A stretch of DNA of 64,000 nt from Byssochlamys sp. IMV 00236 (lineage: Eukaryota > Ascomycota > Eurotiomycetes > Eurotiales > Thermoascaceae): positions 379,619-443,618 of the forward strand of contig MSJH02000137.1 of NCBI GenBank assembly GCA_001931875.2. Direction: 5' to 3'. The position numbers and the translations under genes were made by a program. A model generated the notes under the pieces. The model made no database searches and had not been told where the DNA came from. It saw only the letters and a program-made list of their open reading frames with translations. Of the stretch, positions 27,421-39,129 are shown piece by piece (within the stretch, counting starts at the first letter, position 1; each line of letters begins with the position of its first letter).

Positions 27421-28109
27421 TTGACATAGAGTGTCCCTCGATAGATAGTCCGATGAACTTTGTCTGATCGTCCATCAATGCATTTCGTACATCCATTCTA
27501 ATACAGGCCAGCGTAGGAAGTTCTGTTGTGCTATCTAGATCCTCTTATATTACAGGATTAAGCCTATTGCGCTACCTACCGTTTCATTGTCGATTTTATG
27601 AGGCTAAAACTGATGTACACCAGCTCAGTGTTCGAGAAGAGCAGCTGGCCTATGGTAAAGCGGCCAGCAGCTTCCTGCAGGATTCCATCCACTCGCATCA
27701 CGTCCGCATAGATATGTGGCTGGACTGCAGCGGCGAGGCCTGCTATCAATATACGTCTCCGAGAAGATACGTCTCCGAGTGATACATTATCATTAACTCC
27801 AAGGGTGGCTGTATTGTGCTTAGGCAGACTCGAAAGGTGCAATTCTTCTGCCTCAGGCGTCAGTCCGCGCTACGACTCATAGTCATAGTCATTATTGCCT
27901 AGCTTTCTTACTCTCTTTCCATTTAAGATTTGTTTTCCCCTCATCTCATCCACCTATTGTATTAGGGTTTTCTGAGGAGACACTCTGATTCATGGATAAC
28001 TCACTCGCAATCAAGCTTGCCACGGGGTATACTTCCCTTAATATATCAAGGTAGTTGACGCTTTTCCTACTGAACAGTTCGCAACAATGAGGACGTTTTA
28101 GCGACCACG
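27421..28109. other. Intergenic
   Basis: No supported gene. A 13-bp direct repeat ATACGTCTCCGAG occurs at 27751-27763 and 27767-27779 (16-bp period). Opposing ORFs at 27528-27842 overlap each other and have no recognisable domain. Confidence 0.55.
27751..27779. repeat. Short tandem direct repeat
   Basis: Two copies of ATACGTCTCCGAG separated by 3 nt. Probably a small local duplication. Confidence 0.5.
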
Positions 28110-29227
28110 ATGGTTAGCTCGTTCAATCGTCTTCCACTGGACGTGTGGATCATTATACTTCGATACTCGCCAGATCTTCCGACGATATACAAATTTATCT
28201 GTGCTTCCGCGAATGCAAGTGCAGCTTTTAGCATCGACTCACCTCATATTTTGAATGCTGCAATAGAGCGCTCAATCCCAGACCTTAAGCATGAAGCTCG
28301 TATGGTTGCTATTCTAGGCACATTTTTAGCGCCATCATCGAATTCCACCTTCGAAAGGCTAGTCCATGCGTACAAAAGTCTCCCGAAAGAAGTTCTTTCA
28401 ACAGCTCCAGCATCTTGTGCGTTTATGAAAGGAACACCAGGTCCTCGCTACCTGGTGTTGACAGCATACCGTATAGAGACTCTTCAACATATATGCTTCG
28501 TCTCTCTTCACTATAACATCCATGAAGCTTTATGGGCCATTCTGCCTAATACAGAGATTCATAATGACTCCATCAAAAAGTCTAAGGCTAGTATCGATTT
28601 CCAGGCTGTTGCATGGTGGTCTTTGTCCGGGGTTGAAAAGTCGCGAATTACGCGGGCATATTGAAATATAATTATTTATTGGAATATTCAGGAAATCTGC
28701 CCCGATCTGATGACAACAGATGATTATGACTTAACTAAATACAGGGCAACAATTGAGCCCATCGATCCGTGTTTTCGACCGTATTATGCAAGGGGTTTTC
28801 AACGAATCCAGTTGATGAGATGAAGTGTGTACTGGCCGCTACTCGTGATTTCTTGAGCTTTCCTCATGATTCGCGCTTATTTACTCCATTTACGATTCGC
28901 CAGTCTTCTAAATTCGGGCTTGAGAAATGGGTATTCACTACTGTTTTTCAAGAAAACCCGTGCGGGAGGTTTGAAGAACGAAAGCCGGTCAAGGGGTACA
29001 GACTTGGATTTCATATCGTTGCTTGTTTGAAGAAAAGGAGAGAACTTGCAAAGGAATTTTCCTCGGGTAATTCAAATTCGAAACTGGGCCACGACGATCA
29101 ATTTATAGACTACCTTGGTATATGCATCTGGGACCACCAACGACTTGACTGGGTTGCATTGGGATCTGTACGCTTATTGAGAAATATGCAGATCCGTGCC
29201 TGGACTCGTTCTAGGGCTGTTAAGTGA
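28110..29227 (+). pseudogene. F-box-like hypothetical gene, probably broken
   Basis: The first frame (from ATG 28110) opens MVSSFNRLPLDVWIIILRYS, resembling the F-box start found in many fungal proteins, and runs to a TGA at 28662-28664. The same frame stays open after the stop (DLTKYRATIEPIDPCFRPYY and so on) to a TGA at about 28821. The protein-like sequence then continues in another frame (CVLAATRDFLSFPHDSRLF through IDYLGICIWDHQRLDWVALG) to 29227. A 60-nt intron 28632-28691 (weak donor GTTGAA, acceptor TTCAG) would remove the first stop in phase, but no intron I can find repairs the second frame change. Likely a recently inactivated member of a fast-evolving fungal F-box family, or a gene with sequence errors. 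It lies in the most gene-poor part of the window. Confidence 0.5.
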
Positions 29228-30395
29228 CCCCAGTATACAACTTTTTTACTTTGAACTACAGCAAATACCGCCAGCAGGATGTATACACGCGAGAGATAGT
29301 CTGATTACCAGGGGGTGTAGTCACATTAACCTTCGGAAGACTTGAAAGCCCGTATGTGAGAATGCGAGTCTTACATCTAGTATAATACATGATCCTGATG
29401 ACTCTTTGATCATGGACGGATTGGAACGAATGGTTTATTTATGATAATCCTCTAATGATAACATAGCCGTAATTGACTCTGCCCACTCTCCTGCTCTGAC
29501 AAATAAAAAGCTCGTTTGCAACGTATATGCTACCGATGGAGGTAGTCGGTTCAAGGGGTAATTCCAGCGTCATTTGGATGATAAGAATTTATATCCATGG
29601 CTTGAATGGGGAGTAACTCGGAGCTTACTACACAGATCTATAGGAGTCATCATACGGTAATAATAGCGCATTTGACTAACTACATACTCTTCTAACTCTG
29701 AGACATCGAGCAATACAATACACAGAAAAAGTAGATTGAAAGCTTGCATACTTGTATACCTCTTCTTTGTTCAAAGTATAGGATAGGCAGTGGATTATTT
29801 TCTCACAAAAACTTAGTCACGTCTTGGTTCGGCCAGATGAGCGAGTCATAACGGAGAAGAGAGTAGAAATGAGTAGTAACGAATCAAAATCGTGAAAGGA
29901 TCTGCAGGGCCTTTCGTAGGACTATGAGGTGGGCGCCGAGATGATGTGAGACAATCTAGCATTGTCTTATGCGAGAATTCAAGGAATATAAAATATATAA
30001 TTCGAGAAATACGCGCGTGGAATGGTACTCAAGTTAGTAAGGCTGCGCGGAGAATGAGTAAGACTTAAGTACAACAATACATCGAATGCTTTATGTAAGA
30101 AGTCAACAATCTTTCTCGTATTTGAAGATTTCCTTCAGCGCAGCTGAATATTATCTAGAGTCCTAGGTACGCAGAAAACAAGCCAGAGTTGCCTAGAACA
30201 AAAGGTTCGTGAAGTTCCACTCATTCCTGTGCTACCTGGTTGTTCCGCTCCACCAAGAAGCCACTTCGCCCCAACGCTGACTTACGCGCAGGGCGCGACG
30301 ATCTCCATCACACCTCAGCGAAAACATAACTGTCCTCGCCCCGACAGTTAAGTAACGACGGCTTTTAGGGTGTCGTTGCTTCGAGACGCTCAGAC
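29228..30395. other. Intergenic, AT-rich
   Basis: 1.2 kb with many short AT-rich stretches and no coding frame over 60 codons. The last 200 bp are GC-richer and form the promoter/5' UTR of ste24. I looked for tRNA A/B boxes (a GGTTCAAGG at about 29550) and found no cloverleaf. Confidence 0.55.
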
Positions 30396-32030
30396 ATGTA
30401 TATTCTCGAGGTGCGATAACTATTCATTGGAAAGCTGATCTCTGAAGAGCTGGCTAACGTGTTATGATAGCAACTGGCGCGGCTTCTCGACCGCCCGCTC
30501 TTCCCATGGAAGAGCGTCCTGGTTGGATTTTCATTAGGACAGTTTGTTCTTGAAGGACTGCTGTCCCTCCGTCAGTACAAGGTTTTGCAGCGGACCAAGC
30601 CCCCGAAAGTGCTCGAGGGCGAGGTGTCGCAGAAGGTCTACGATCAGAGTCAGGTATGGGATCCAGGAAGCCTCGGAGTCGTGCCATTCGAGCTGGATGT
30701 TGGAGGTTTACTGGTGATGATACTAACTATCATTGAAAACAGGCATACGGTCGCGCAAAAGCCAAGTTTGGATTCATCTCCGGTCTCTACGGTCAAATTC
30801 AAAACCTCGCCTTCATCTACTACGATGCCCTGCCTAAGATTTGGGGGTTCACTGGTCTCTTGCTTGCACGGTACTTTCCCGATCGATTCCAAGGTGAAAT
30901 ATCGCACACGCTACTGTTCTTCTTCGCCTTCAATATAATCACCACCCTCCTGTCGCTTCCCGTATCGTACTACAACACCTTCGTTCTCGAGGAGAAGTTC
31001 GGTTTCAACAAGCAGACAGTCAAGCTCTGGGTGACGGACATGCTTAAGGGTCAGCTGCTGGGTATCGTCTTGGGTGGCCCTATCATCAGTGCTGTGCTCA
31101 AGATCGTCCAGAAGACGGGCAACTCGTTCTTCTACTACCTCTGGCTCTTTGGTATCTTTGTCCAGGTCTTCGCTATCACCATCTACCCTATCGTGATCCT
31201 GCCTCTGTTCAACAAGCTCTCGCCCTTGGAACCCGGTGAACTCAAGACTGGCGTCGAGAACCTGGCAAAGAAGCTGAGCTTCCCCCTCCAGGAGCTGCAC
31301 GTCATCGATGGCAGCAAGCGGAGTGCTCACAGCAACGCCTACTTCTACGGTTTGCCTTGGAAGAAGCACATTGTGATCTATGATACCCTTATCGAGAAGA
31401 GTGAGCCAGAAGAGGTCGTTGCTGTCTTGAGTCACGAGCTTGGTCACTGGAGCCTGAGCCACACCACAAAGCTGTTTGGTATTGCTCAAGTATGTGTTCA
31501 ACAACTAACTGTGCTCGTATCCCATTTGCTAATTACAATAGTTCCACATGTTCTACATCTTCGCGCTATTTTCGGTTTTCGTGAACAACAAGTCATTGTA
31601 TCAATCATTTGGTTTCCACGATGAATATCCTATCATGATTGGATTCCTCCTGTTCTCCGATGCTTTGGCACCAATGGACGCCGTGGTCAAGCTCTTGATG
31701 AACATTCTGAGCCGGAAGTTTGAATTCGAAGCTGGTATGACTGCTCTTAGCCTCTTCTTCACTCCCATACTCCTAGAACTATGCTAATAGACAACAGATG
31801 CCTTCGCAGTCAAGCTCGGTTACTCGCAAGAACTTGCGCGATCGCTCCTCAAGCTCCAGATTCAAAACCTCAGCACCATGGATGCCGACTGGATGTACGC
31901 TAGCTACCATTACTCCCACCCCATCCTTCCCGAGCGACTCGCCGCCCTTGGCTGGAAGGGTGGAAAGGTCACCAGCGCCAAGAGCGAAGACAGCGAGAAG
32001 CCCGTCAAGGCTTCTGATCGTGAATTGTAA
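30396..32030 (+). CDS. ste24: CAAX prenyl protease Ste24
   Basis: M48 zinc metallopeptidase of the ER membrane that removes the AAX tripeptide from prenylated proteins such as a-factor-type pheromones and helps clear clogged translocons. Exons 30396-30410 (15 nt), 30471-30653, 30743-31489, 31542-31734 and 31798-32030 give 456 aa, the family length. The zinc motif HELGH lies at residues 297-301, in VVAVLSHELGHWSLSH; the third ligand is expected in FEFEADAFA near residue 380. Multiple hydrophobic spans and conserved blocks are present (FNIITTLLSLPVSYY, NTFVLEEKFGFNKQT, AITIYPIVILPLFNKLSPLE, LHVIDGSKRSAHSNAYFYG). The tiny first exon encodes MYILE. Confidence 0.95.
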
Positions 32031-32255
32031 ACGGACTTTGTGTGCTTTTATCTAGTGGGTGTTAGGGAGCAGTTGCTTTGCCGATCGAGGATCATTTGTA
32101 CGTCTAATATAGAACGTAGAGATAGAATGATGAAAAGAAAAGGCTCCTCACTGACTCCCAAAACGCCATGCCCTTTTTTTTCCCGGTCCCATCTAAATGA
32201 TCTTTTTTAAACCCCCATGCAAACACAACATCTACAACTGTAGATACTGAACCCT

Positions 32256-32774
32256 TCATTCTTCCTGCTCAGCTCCCTTTGCTTTTGCGCGCTTCTCGGC
32301 CAGTCTTCGCTCCTTCTTCTTCCGTTTGCGTTCTTCCTTATCGACAGCAGGCTCTTGGGGGTCCTGCACATCCATCTGATCGTTGTCCTCGGCCTCGTAT
32401 GCGTCAGCTGGGCCCCCTTCTTCATCCGCTTGCTGCCATTTCTCCTTGTCAACCCAACCCTCTTGAGTACCATCTGCTTGCTCTTCTGCCTGTGGCTCTG
32501 TTTCCAATTTTGCAACTGTCAGATCCCTTCCAAGAACTTCACCAGCCAGACCAGCCTGTACGCGCTTCAAATTGTGCAGGATGAGGTTGGGAGCTGCAGA
32601 GGTCGTGCGTGAGACGGGGCCACGTTCTGAGATAACTGAATTGGGCTGCAGGGCAGGATCCGTATTGGCGCGATCGAGGTAAGCGGCGAGAAAGTCGTGC
32701 GCTGCGGATTGCGAAATGGGCTTTGTGGAGAGGATGGTGGTAGGAGGGAGGGGTGAAGGTCCTTGAGTCGACAT
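32256..32774 (-). CDS. Probable RNA polymerase I subunit Rpa14
   Basis: Intronless, 172 aa. The N-terminal half has HDFLAAYLDRANTDPALQPN, SERGPVSR and NLILHNLKRVQAGLAGEVLG, which I recognise as the pattern of the fungal Rpa14 / S. pombe Ker1 family; that subunit pairs with Rpa43 in the Pol I stalk in the nucleolus. The middle is acidic (EPQAEEQADGTQEGWVDKE), and the C-terminus is highly basic, with ERKRKKKERRLAEKRAKA as a likely nuclear/nucleolar signal. The start ATG at 32774 is the first Met before the conserved segment. Tail-to-tail with ste24 and head-to-head with bL34m. The family call is from memory of pattern and is moderately certain; that the gene is real is near certain. Confidence 0.65.
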   Translation of the reverse strand: MSTQGPSPLPPTTILSTKPISQSAAHDFLAAYLDRANTDPALQPNSVISERGPVSRTTSAAPNLILHNLKRVQAGLAGEVLGRDLTVAKLETEPQAEEQADGTQEGWVDKEKWQQADEEGGPADAYEAEDNDQMDVQDPQEPAVDKEERKRKKKERRLAEKRAKAKGAEQEE

Positions 32775-33303
32775 TTTGTGATGTTGAGATTCTGTATTTA
32801 TGCGCTGCTTGTTCCCTTTTTGCAAGATATCGTGTCTTTCGACGAGAGTATGTATAGGTGGTGTCGGAGTCAAATTTTGTTGCGAAGTAAAGGAAAAAAA
32901 AAGAGGAAGTTCCGACTTCAAGCAGTCTTGCAAAATCGAAGGATATTAAAAAATAGCTTGCAAGGTTATAGATTCTCCCGCCTTTAGAGTCGTCAGAAAC
33001 GAAAAATGTCAACAATATAAAAAAAAGGTAGAAGAAAACGATCTACAAATTCGCGCTGTAAGATTATCTCCAACTTTTTTCCGGGCCCGTGCAGTGCGGC
33101 TCAAAAGGTTAATTCTCTGCCCGGCCGGACGCATCAATCAACTTCCAGCAGGCCCGAGCAGTACCGCCTTATTTGGCTGACAGGAATCTATCTACTCTGT
33201 CAGGCCAGCATATTATTTTGCTGATATTGTGTTGTTAATTCCTGTCCTTCTTTACTCCCAAGGCTTCACAGTTGAACCCGGTTGCTCGACTGCCTTAATA
33301 GCC
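32775..33303. promoter_or_regulatory. Divergent promoter, rpa14 / bL34m
   Basis: 529-bp spacer between divergent genes. An AAATTTTG stretch near 32872-32880 lies about 100 bp upstream of the rpa14 ATG and resembles the RRPE element of ribosome-biogenesis genes, but it is short and could be chance. Confidence 0.4.
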
Positions 33304-33838
33304 ATGCTCTGCCTCCGTTGCTCGAGGGCGCTGCCCTCGGCCTTCAATGCGTCTAGTCGAATTACGGCGCAGTCACAGATCATGAGGTATGTTCCATATC
33401 ATTGATAGCAAGATCTACGATCCTGCGCAATATACGCCTCGAGCAGAGGATGATACCCGGAAACCACCACCCCCGACTAACACGATATCCAACACCAACA
33501 GATTCGCGTCTCCAACACCATCCGCTCGCACATTTTCATCACTCCTCAACAACCAACGATCAGCTCTCTCTATTCCTCGTGCTCATTCTCCGATCCTTTC
33601 TTCTCTCGCTACCTTTTCTGCGAATACCACTACCACCCCGTCTGCCACATTGGCATTGGCTCACCAAAGCCGATCATTCTCCGCTTCCGCTTCTCTTGGT
33701 GCTAAGCGTGACACCTACAACCCCTCGCGGAGGGTTCAGAAACGTCGTCATGGATTCCTTGCTAGACTACGATCGCGTGGTGGGAGGAAGGTCTTGCTTC
33801 GGAGACGAGCAAAGGGGAGGAAGTTCTTGAGTTGGTAG
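33304..33838 (+). CDS. Mitochondrial large-subunit ribosomal protein bL34m
   Basis: Exons 33304-33386 and 33502-33838 join to 139 aa. The C-terminal ~42 residues are the bL34 domain: [19 protein letters not shown], then a [17 protein letters not shown] segment ending SW. The preceding ~95 residues are rich in Ser, Ala, Arg and Thr and begin [19 protein letters not shown], typical of a long mitochondrial targeting sequence. The 115-nt intron interrupts an Arg codon (AG-A). Fungal bL34m proteins share this long N-terminal extension and short conserved tail. Confidence 0.92.
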
Positions 33839-34785
33839 ATGGTGGACTGGGATCGGATGGAATATCCAAGCAAGCTGAAAGGAGGGATTGGTCGAAGATG
33901 CATGGATAAGGATAGGTATCTTTGCTTTCTTCTGAAATAAACTGAAAGGAAAAGAGGGGAGCGGGGTGGACACAGATATGTCACATTATACTGTATCATA
34001 CATATGAATATCAAAGAATCTCGTCTTGTGTTACGGCGAGGTATGCCATGTTTTCCCATTGAATCTTGATTATCTGGTGGTTCGGTTCTCCCGCGCATTA
34101 AATGCGTCTGTTATGCTGTCGAAGAGTATTTGCTTGTGCTTGCTTCTGTGTCGTTTTGTTTGATATGGTATGGGGACAAAGCCAGCTACGTAGTTAGTGT
34201 CTAGTCCTCTTGATGGAGATTCCATTCTATACTCGTGCTAAACGAGGACGGCCTACTGATGAATGCATCTTGCAGCATACCTAATGATGGAGGAGCACTA
34301 GGACATAACTGAAGTAAAGGGCTGGCGTCGTTTTTTCTCTTTTTTCTATGTTCGACGTTTTCATCACATACATACAAACGGGAAAAAAAGTATCTTGATT
34401 TAGATCCGACCAGTTCATAACAAAGTACAGCAGAAGGGTCTACGCGAACCCCCTCTACCGCCGTTATTCGTCATCGTCTCATCCACTTAGCTTCCTCTCT
34501 GACAACGCCCAGGCGCCTCCCCTGTGCAATGCATGCAGCTACTTCTTACCCAAGACGGCAACGACGCAGGGAATGTCCGTCGCGTTGTTCATTGCCGCTA
34601 GATAAGGGAGTTGGGGTATAATCGACTTTTGTTGGCATTCCCTTCTTTCCATCTTTTCTCATTCGTCACATCTACTCGGAACTCCTTGTCACAGTTTTGT
34701 GGCGCAGAATCTGCTGAATAGCAGTCCGCTAGCCACAAAATGACAAGAAGATGAGCAGCATACATTGTTAATAGATCGAAAATAT
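33839..34785. other. Intergenic, tail-to-tail
   Basis: Spacer between convergent bL34m and eIF2 gamma. No gene seen; the part nearest 34786 is the eIF2 gamma 3' UTR. Short ORFs such as 33748-34098 on the minus strand lack features. Confidence 0.55.
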
Positions 34786-36460
34786 TTAGTCAATGATAGG
34801 CTCAAGGGTGTTTCCACTGGAGAATCGTTAGTACGTGCTCTTTTCGTTGAGTGAGTGGATGAGGTACTTACGCAACAATGTTGGCCCATCCGATCAGACG
34901 CCAGTGCCTGTCAATTCTTCGGCTGATGGCGATCTTCTCGCCGATCTCGGTACAAGCCGGGCTGGTCAAGCTCAGCTTGGCAGCATCAGCCTTGACACCC
35001 ATGACCTTAGCACCCGTGGCAGTAGATCCAATGTTAACCATGAGAACTTCGTTCTTGGACAGCTTGGCGACCTTGGCCTGCTTGCCGTCGGCGGTCTTGA
35101 CACCAAGCAGACGACGAAGCAAGAAGTAGTTGACCTCGAGCTCAGTGTAGATGGCTGGCAGACGGCCCTTAAGACCGAGAACGAAACCAACGAGACGGTC
35201 AGCACGGCAAAGGGTAGGGTCGACACGAGTTCCGACACCGATTAGACCACCAGGGACGGCGAACTTGAGGTCATTGTGCTCGGCGAAGAGAGACATGACG
35301 CGAGAGAAGATGGGTCTACACTGAATCTTGCCGTTCGCATCCTTCGTCACCAGACCAGGACGGATCTCGATCTCGTCGTTCAGCTTCAAAACACCAGTCA
35401 GAATGGAACCACCAGCGACACCACCCTTGAGCTCATCAATCTCAGCACCAGGCTTGTTAACGTCGAAAGATCGAATGACGATCATGTGAGGAGCAGCCGT
35501 GAAGTCTCGGAGGGGAACAGGGATGTGCGAGACAAGGTGCTCGTTAACGGCGTCAATGTTGTACTTCAACTGGGCAGAGATGGGGATAATAGGGGAGCCA
35601 TCAGCAACAGTACCCCTGATGAACTTCAGGATGGACTGGTAGTGTTGCAGAGCACCCTCTTCCCGCATCAGATCGACCTTGTTCTGAAGGATAATGATGT
35701 GGCTCAGCTTCATGATCTCGATGGCAGCCAAGTGCTCCGAGGTCTGGGGCTGAGGGCAAGTTTCGTTTCCAGCAATCAGCAGAAGTGCAGCATCCATGAC
35801 AGCGGCACCAGACAACATGGTACTCATCAGAATATCGTGTCCCGGGCAGTCAACGAATCTAACGCCATGTATTAGCATTTTATCTTCCCCACACATGAAA
35901 AGTTCAAGATCCACTTACGAGACATGTCTGAGCAATCTGTACCGTCCAGTGCAGCCTTCTCTCTCACATGGCGGGTCGACCTCCTTCTCACTCTTGTAAC
36001 TCTTGTAGCAAGTCGGACGAGGGCAGGCCTCGTTGTCGCACTTGTAGATCTTGGCATTGGCATAACCCAGCTTGATGGTGATGTTTCGCTCCAGCTCGTT
36101 CTTGAAACGGACAGTCTGCACCTCAGAGATAGCCTTGACGACCGTCGACTTTCCGTGAGCGACGTGTCCGATGGTACCAATGTTGATCGTGGCCTGGCGC
36201 GCAATGATCTCGGGCGACAGAGGCGTCAAAGTCGTCAGGTCGAGGGTCTCTGGATCCGGCTGAGGTGGCAGCTCTGGGCGCTTGATCTGGGGAGGAGGCG
36301 GTAGTGAAGAGCCCTTCTTCAGGGCCGACTTGAGGGGCTTCTCGGTCGATTCCTCGTGCTCGAGGGGTTCCTGGTCCTCGATGTCATCGTGGCCGTTGGC
36401 GTCGATGACGGGGGAGCCGGGCTGCGACTCTTCGTCTGAGAAGTCACCGTTGGTAGCCAT
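34786..36460 (-). CDS. gcd11: Translation initiation factor eIF2 subunit gamma
   Basis: GTP-binding core of eIF2, which brings initiator Met-tRNA to the 40S subunit. Exons 36460-35919, 35858-34872 and 34816-34786 give 519 aa. After a polar N-terminal extension come the G domain motifs: G1 GHVAHGKST at 98-106, G2 region [17 protein letters not shown]3 DCPGHD (completed across the 60-nt intron, [12 protein letters not shown]), G4 NKVDLM and G5 SAQLKYN. A zinc-ribbon insert shows [11 protein letters not shown] and CEREGC. Domains II-III include [15 protein letters not shown] and [18 protein letters not shown]. The last coding exon is only 31 nt and encodes NTLEPIID. Confidence 0.96.
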
Positions 36461-37028
36461 GATTGCGATGTGAGAGTCACGTTCAGCAACGGCCAGTGTT
36501 GGGTGTGGGAAATAGGGTAGGTGACTGGGCGTGTCCTGACGTTGAAAATTGCAGTTAAGGCCGGAGGCGATATGATATGGGTTTGGCGGTGGGGTGCCGA
36601 TTTGTGCAGTGGAGTGTGGGCGGCGAACCTTTTTCCCTGCGCTGGACGCACAATATATCACCAAAACTACTGGGGAGTTCGGAAGAAGACAGCAGAAATT
36701 ATTGACTGCTGAAATCTATATACAAACATAATGTCCTGTCAATCCTTTTCTACCACACCCTCCCCCAGCATCAGGACTAATAGGCGAGTAACAATAACCG
36801 ACCAGGCACTGACTCACATGTAGCCATAATTCTAAACAGCACAGATACCAGCCATGTATCATGGCAACATACTCATTCTCTCAGCAGACAATAATATACT
36901 GACTGATGTGCAGCTTGAGTTACTATTTTTCCAGGTAATGTACATTCATTCTATAAGAAGTGATGCTTTTACAACGTGGGGTATACTTTTTTTGGGTCTC
37001 AATGCAACATAATATCTCGTCACGACTC
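36461..37028. other. Intergenic, eIF2 gamma promoter
   Basis: Upstream of eIF2 gamma and downstream of mak11; both read leftwards. No coding sequence supported. Confidence 0.55.
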
Positions 37029-38618
37029 CTACTCTGACTCTCCATCACTCTCATCACTGCTTGCTTCCTCGACTTCTTCCTCGGATCCAAAATCTGAGTC
37101 GTCAGTAGCTGACGGGTCATCAAACTGTCGCATCACAAAAGCTTTCAGGCAAGTGATGCGGTTTCCGGTCTCGTAGGTGCCCAGGAGCGTTCCAACCTGC
37201 CGTGGGCTCGGAGCATCCTTCTTGGAACCCTCCTTAGACTTCTCAGTCTCTCTTATCTGCAGATCCTCCTTTGCAACCAGCCATATACGGACTGCGCCAT
37301 CGCTGCCGCCAGTGACGACGGCGAGGCTATCCTTGAACGCTCCAGGACCGTCTAGCTCCAGGATCTCGAAATCCTTGACACGTCCTGAAAGGCCGGATGG
37401 CTTCCCACCAAATTGAGCGATGATCACTGCATCGGGGATTTGCTCTTCACCATCCTCGTTCTTAGACTTCTGAGTAGTCTTCGTCGAGTAAAAAATCACC
37501 CTTCCATCTTCCGTCGAGACTGCTAGGACCTCGTCTCTATCCTCTTTCGATTGGCTAACAGTAACATAACTGATATCATGGAGCTTGGTTAATGGACTTG
37601 GCAACAGTTTGCACTTTGGTGTTGAGTCCTGCGGAACAGTTAGTTAAGAGACGTCCTGCTGGGGAAGCATCGATGAAGAAGTTACCGTTCCAAACACGAC
37701 AGCACCCCGCTCGAAAGCAACAGCGAATTCTTCTCCCTCTGCATTCCACACAATCCTTCTGCCTTCCCCTGTTGCCCATCTACCCTCCTTCACACTCTGT
37801 AGAATGTCTTTTCCAAAGTTGAGCACACCAGCCTTCTTTCCCGTAACCAGGTTCCAAAGTCTCATGCATCTCTCTCCTTTCCCTACACTGAGCATCAACT
37901 TCATACTCGGATGTACCGCAAAGTCATTGATGCCAGATGGAGATGCTCCAGGAGGGGCTGTATCCCCGCTAGGTCGACCCTGCGCCTTTGGTCGGGGAGC
38001 CTTGATTGTGGATACAACCGACCAGTCTCGGGTCTTGGTGACAGAGATTGTATTGTCTTCTGCACCCGCCAAGAGTTTGGAGCGGGACGGAAAGTAGAGA
38101 GCAGAGATATTGGCGGAGTGGTGTAGCAAAGAACCGAGTTCGCGATTTTTTGGATTCTCCAGGATCTTGTTCCCCGCCAAGGTTGGCACAGATGGAAATT
38201 TGTCGTTCACCAGCGGAGGCGACACCGACAGGGTATAAAGATTTATACGTTCATCGCTACCACCGCTAGCGAGAATGACCTTCTGCGGCTGTGAGGGATC
38301 TGGTTCCGGCAACGGGGAAATTGCCAGAGAACGAACGGCCGAAGCGTGGGCATGGAAGAGGAAAGTATCAGAGAATTGTACAGATGGTGTGCCCGCTGAA
38401 GTGTCAGTATTGTCCTCAGAGGACAGCGAGAGACCAGCCGTGAAACCGTGAAGAACTCGCTCATACGAGCCAGTCACGATCTGGAGGGTGATTACTGGCG
38501 CAGACGGCTCAGCGGTTGATGACTGGTGTTCCGGAGCAGTCGTGGCTTTGATGGCTTTTCGAGGGCTGTCAACAGAGGAGCCATCCTTGGCGGCATTGTC
38601 TCTCTTGCGCTTGGCCAT
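37029..38618 (-). CDS. mak11: WD40 protein Mak11 (60S biogenesis; PAK1IP1/Skb15 family)
   Basis: Nucleolar WD40 protein acting in early 60S assembly; human PAK1IP1 and S. pombe Skb15 are homologues. Exons 38618-37686 and 37628-37029 give 510 aa. It begins MAKRKRDNAAKDG and has blades including ITLQIVTGSYERVLHGF, LASGGSDERINLYTL, LAGAEDNTISVTKTRDWS, INDFAVHPSMKLMLSVGKGE, RCMRLWNLVTGKKAGVLNF and VVTGGSDGAVRIWLV. The C-terminus is acidic (ATDDSDFGSEEEVEEASSDE), common in nucleolar factors. The 57-nt intron joins VVFGT-DSTPKCKLL in phase 0. Head-to-head with vid21 across 511 bp. Confidence 0.88.
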
Positions 38619-39129
38619 TGTTGTGTCTATTGGAGCTGTCCAATGTCCCGGACGCAGGCCTGATACACTTCTTCTATCATATCAACTTTTTTTGTTGCGA
38701 TGGCCGATGGAGCTAGACCGTGATCGTCGGGCTGGGTCCGGGATCCGGAGAAAGCGAAGTTCCGAGATAAAATTCCTCAGGCCGCACTCAGGCAGCCAAC
38801 TGGCCGAACGCGGCTGCCTTGGCTTTCTCGCTGCCTCAGGCGCCACCGCATCCCTTCCTTCCGGTTCACTTTGCGGTCTCCCTTCCCTAAGGCTGCTGCG
38901 CGCTGCCCCCCCGGCACTCACCAGTGTCACTACCACCACCATCTGCCCTCACCCCATCAAAACCCCCCTGGGAGAAATCCTCGCGTTTGGCCTTTCGCCG
39001 TCCCATAACACCATCACCCCATCCATTCCATCCTATCTGAGCGATTTTTTCGATTCGAATGTTATCGCTCTCTTCATTGCCCTCGCTTTCCGCGCGTTAA
39101 TCGGATGTTGTGTGGCCGAGATAGACTCG
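38619..39129. promoter_or_regulatory. Divergent promoter, mak11 / vid21
   Basis: 511 bp between start codons, with GC-rich and CT-rich tracts (38860-39010) on the vid21 side that suggest a long 5' UTR. The vid21 frame is open upstream to 38488, so a longer N-terminus cannot be excluded, but the upstream translation is low-complexity. Confidence 0.45.

Noticed and set aside
29545..29560. tRNA B-box-like GGTTCAAGG
   Set aside because: No A box at the right distance and no cloverleaf; several similar GGTTCGA strings elsewhere (2907, 9764, 24084) also fail.
30454..31504. Minus-strand ORFs opposite ste24
   Set aside because: Antisense shadows of the Ste24 coding exons.
35276..35875. 199-codon plus-strand ORF
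   Set aside because: Antisense of eIF2 gamma; same shadow pattern.
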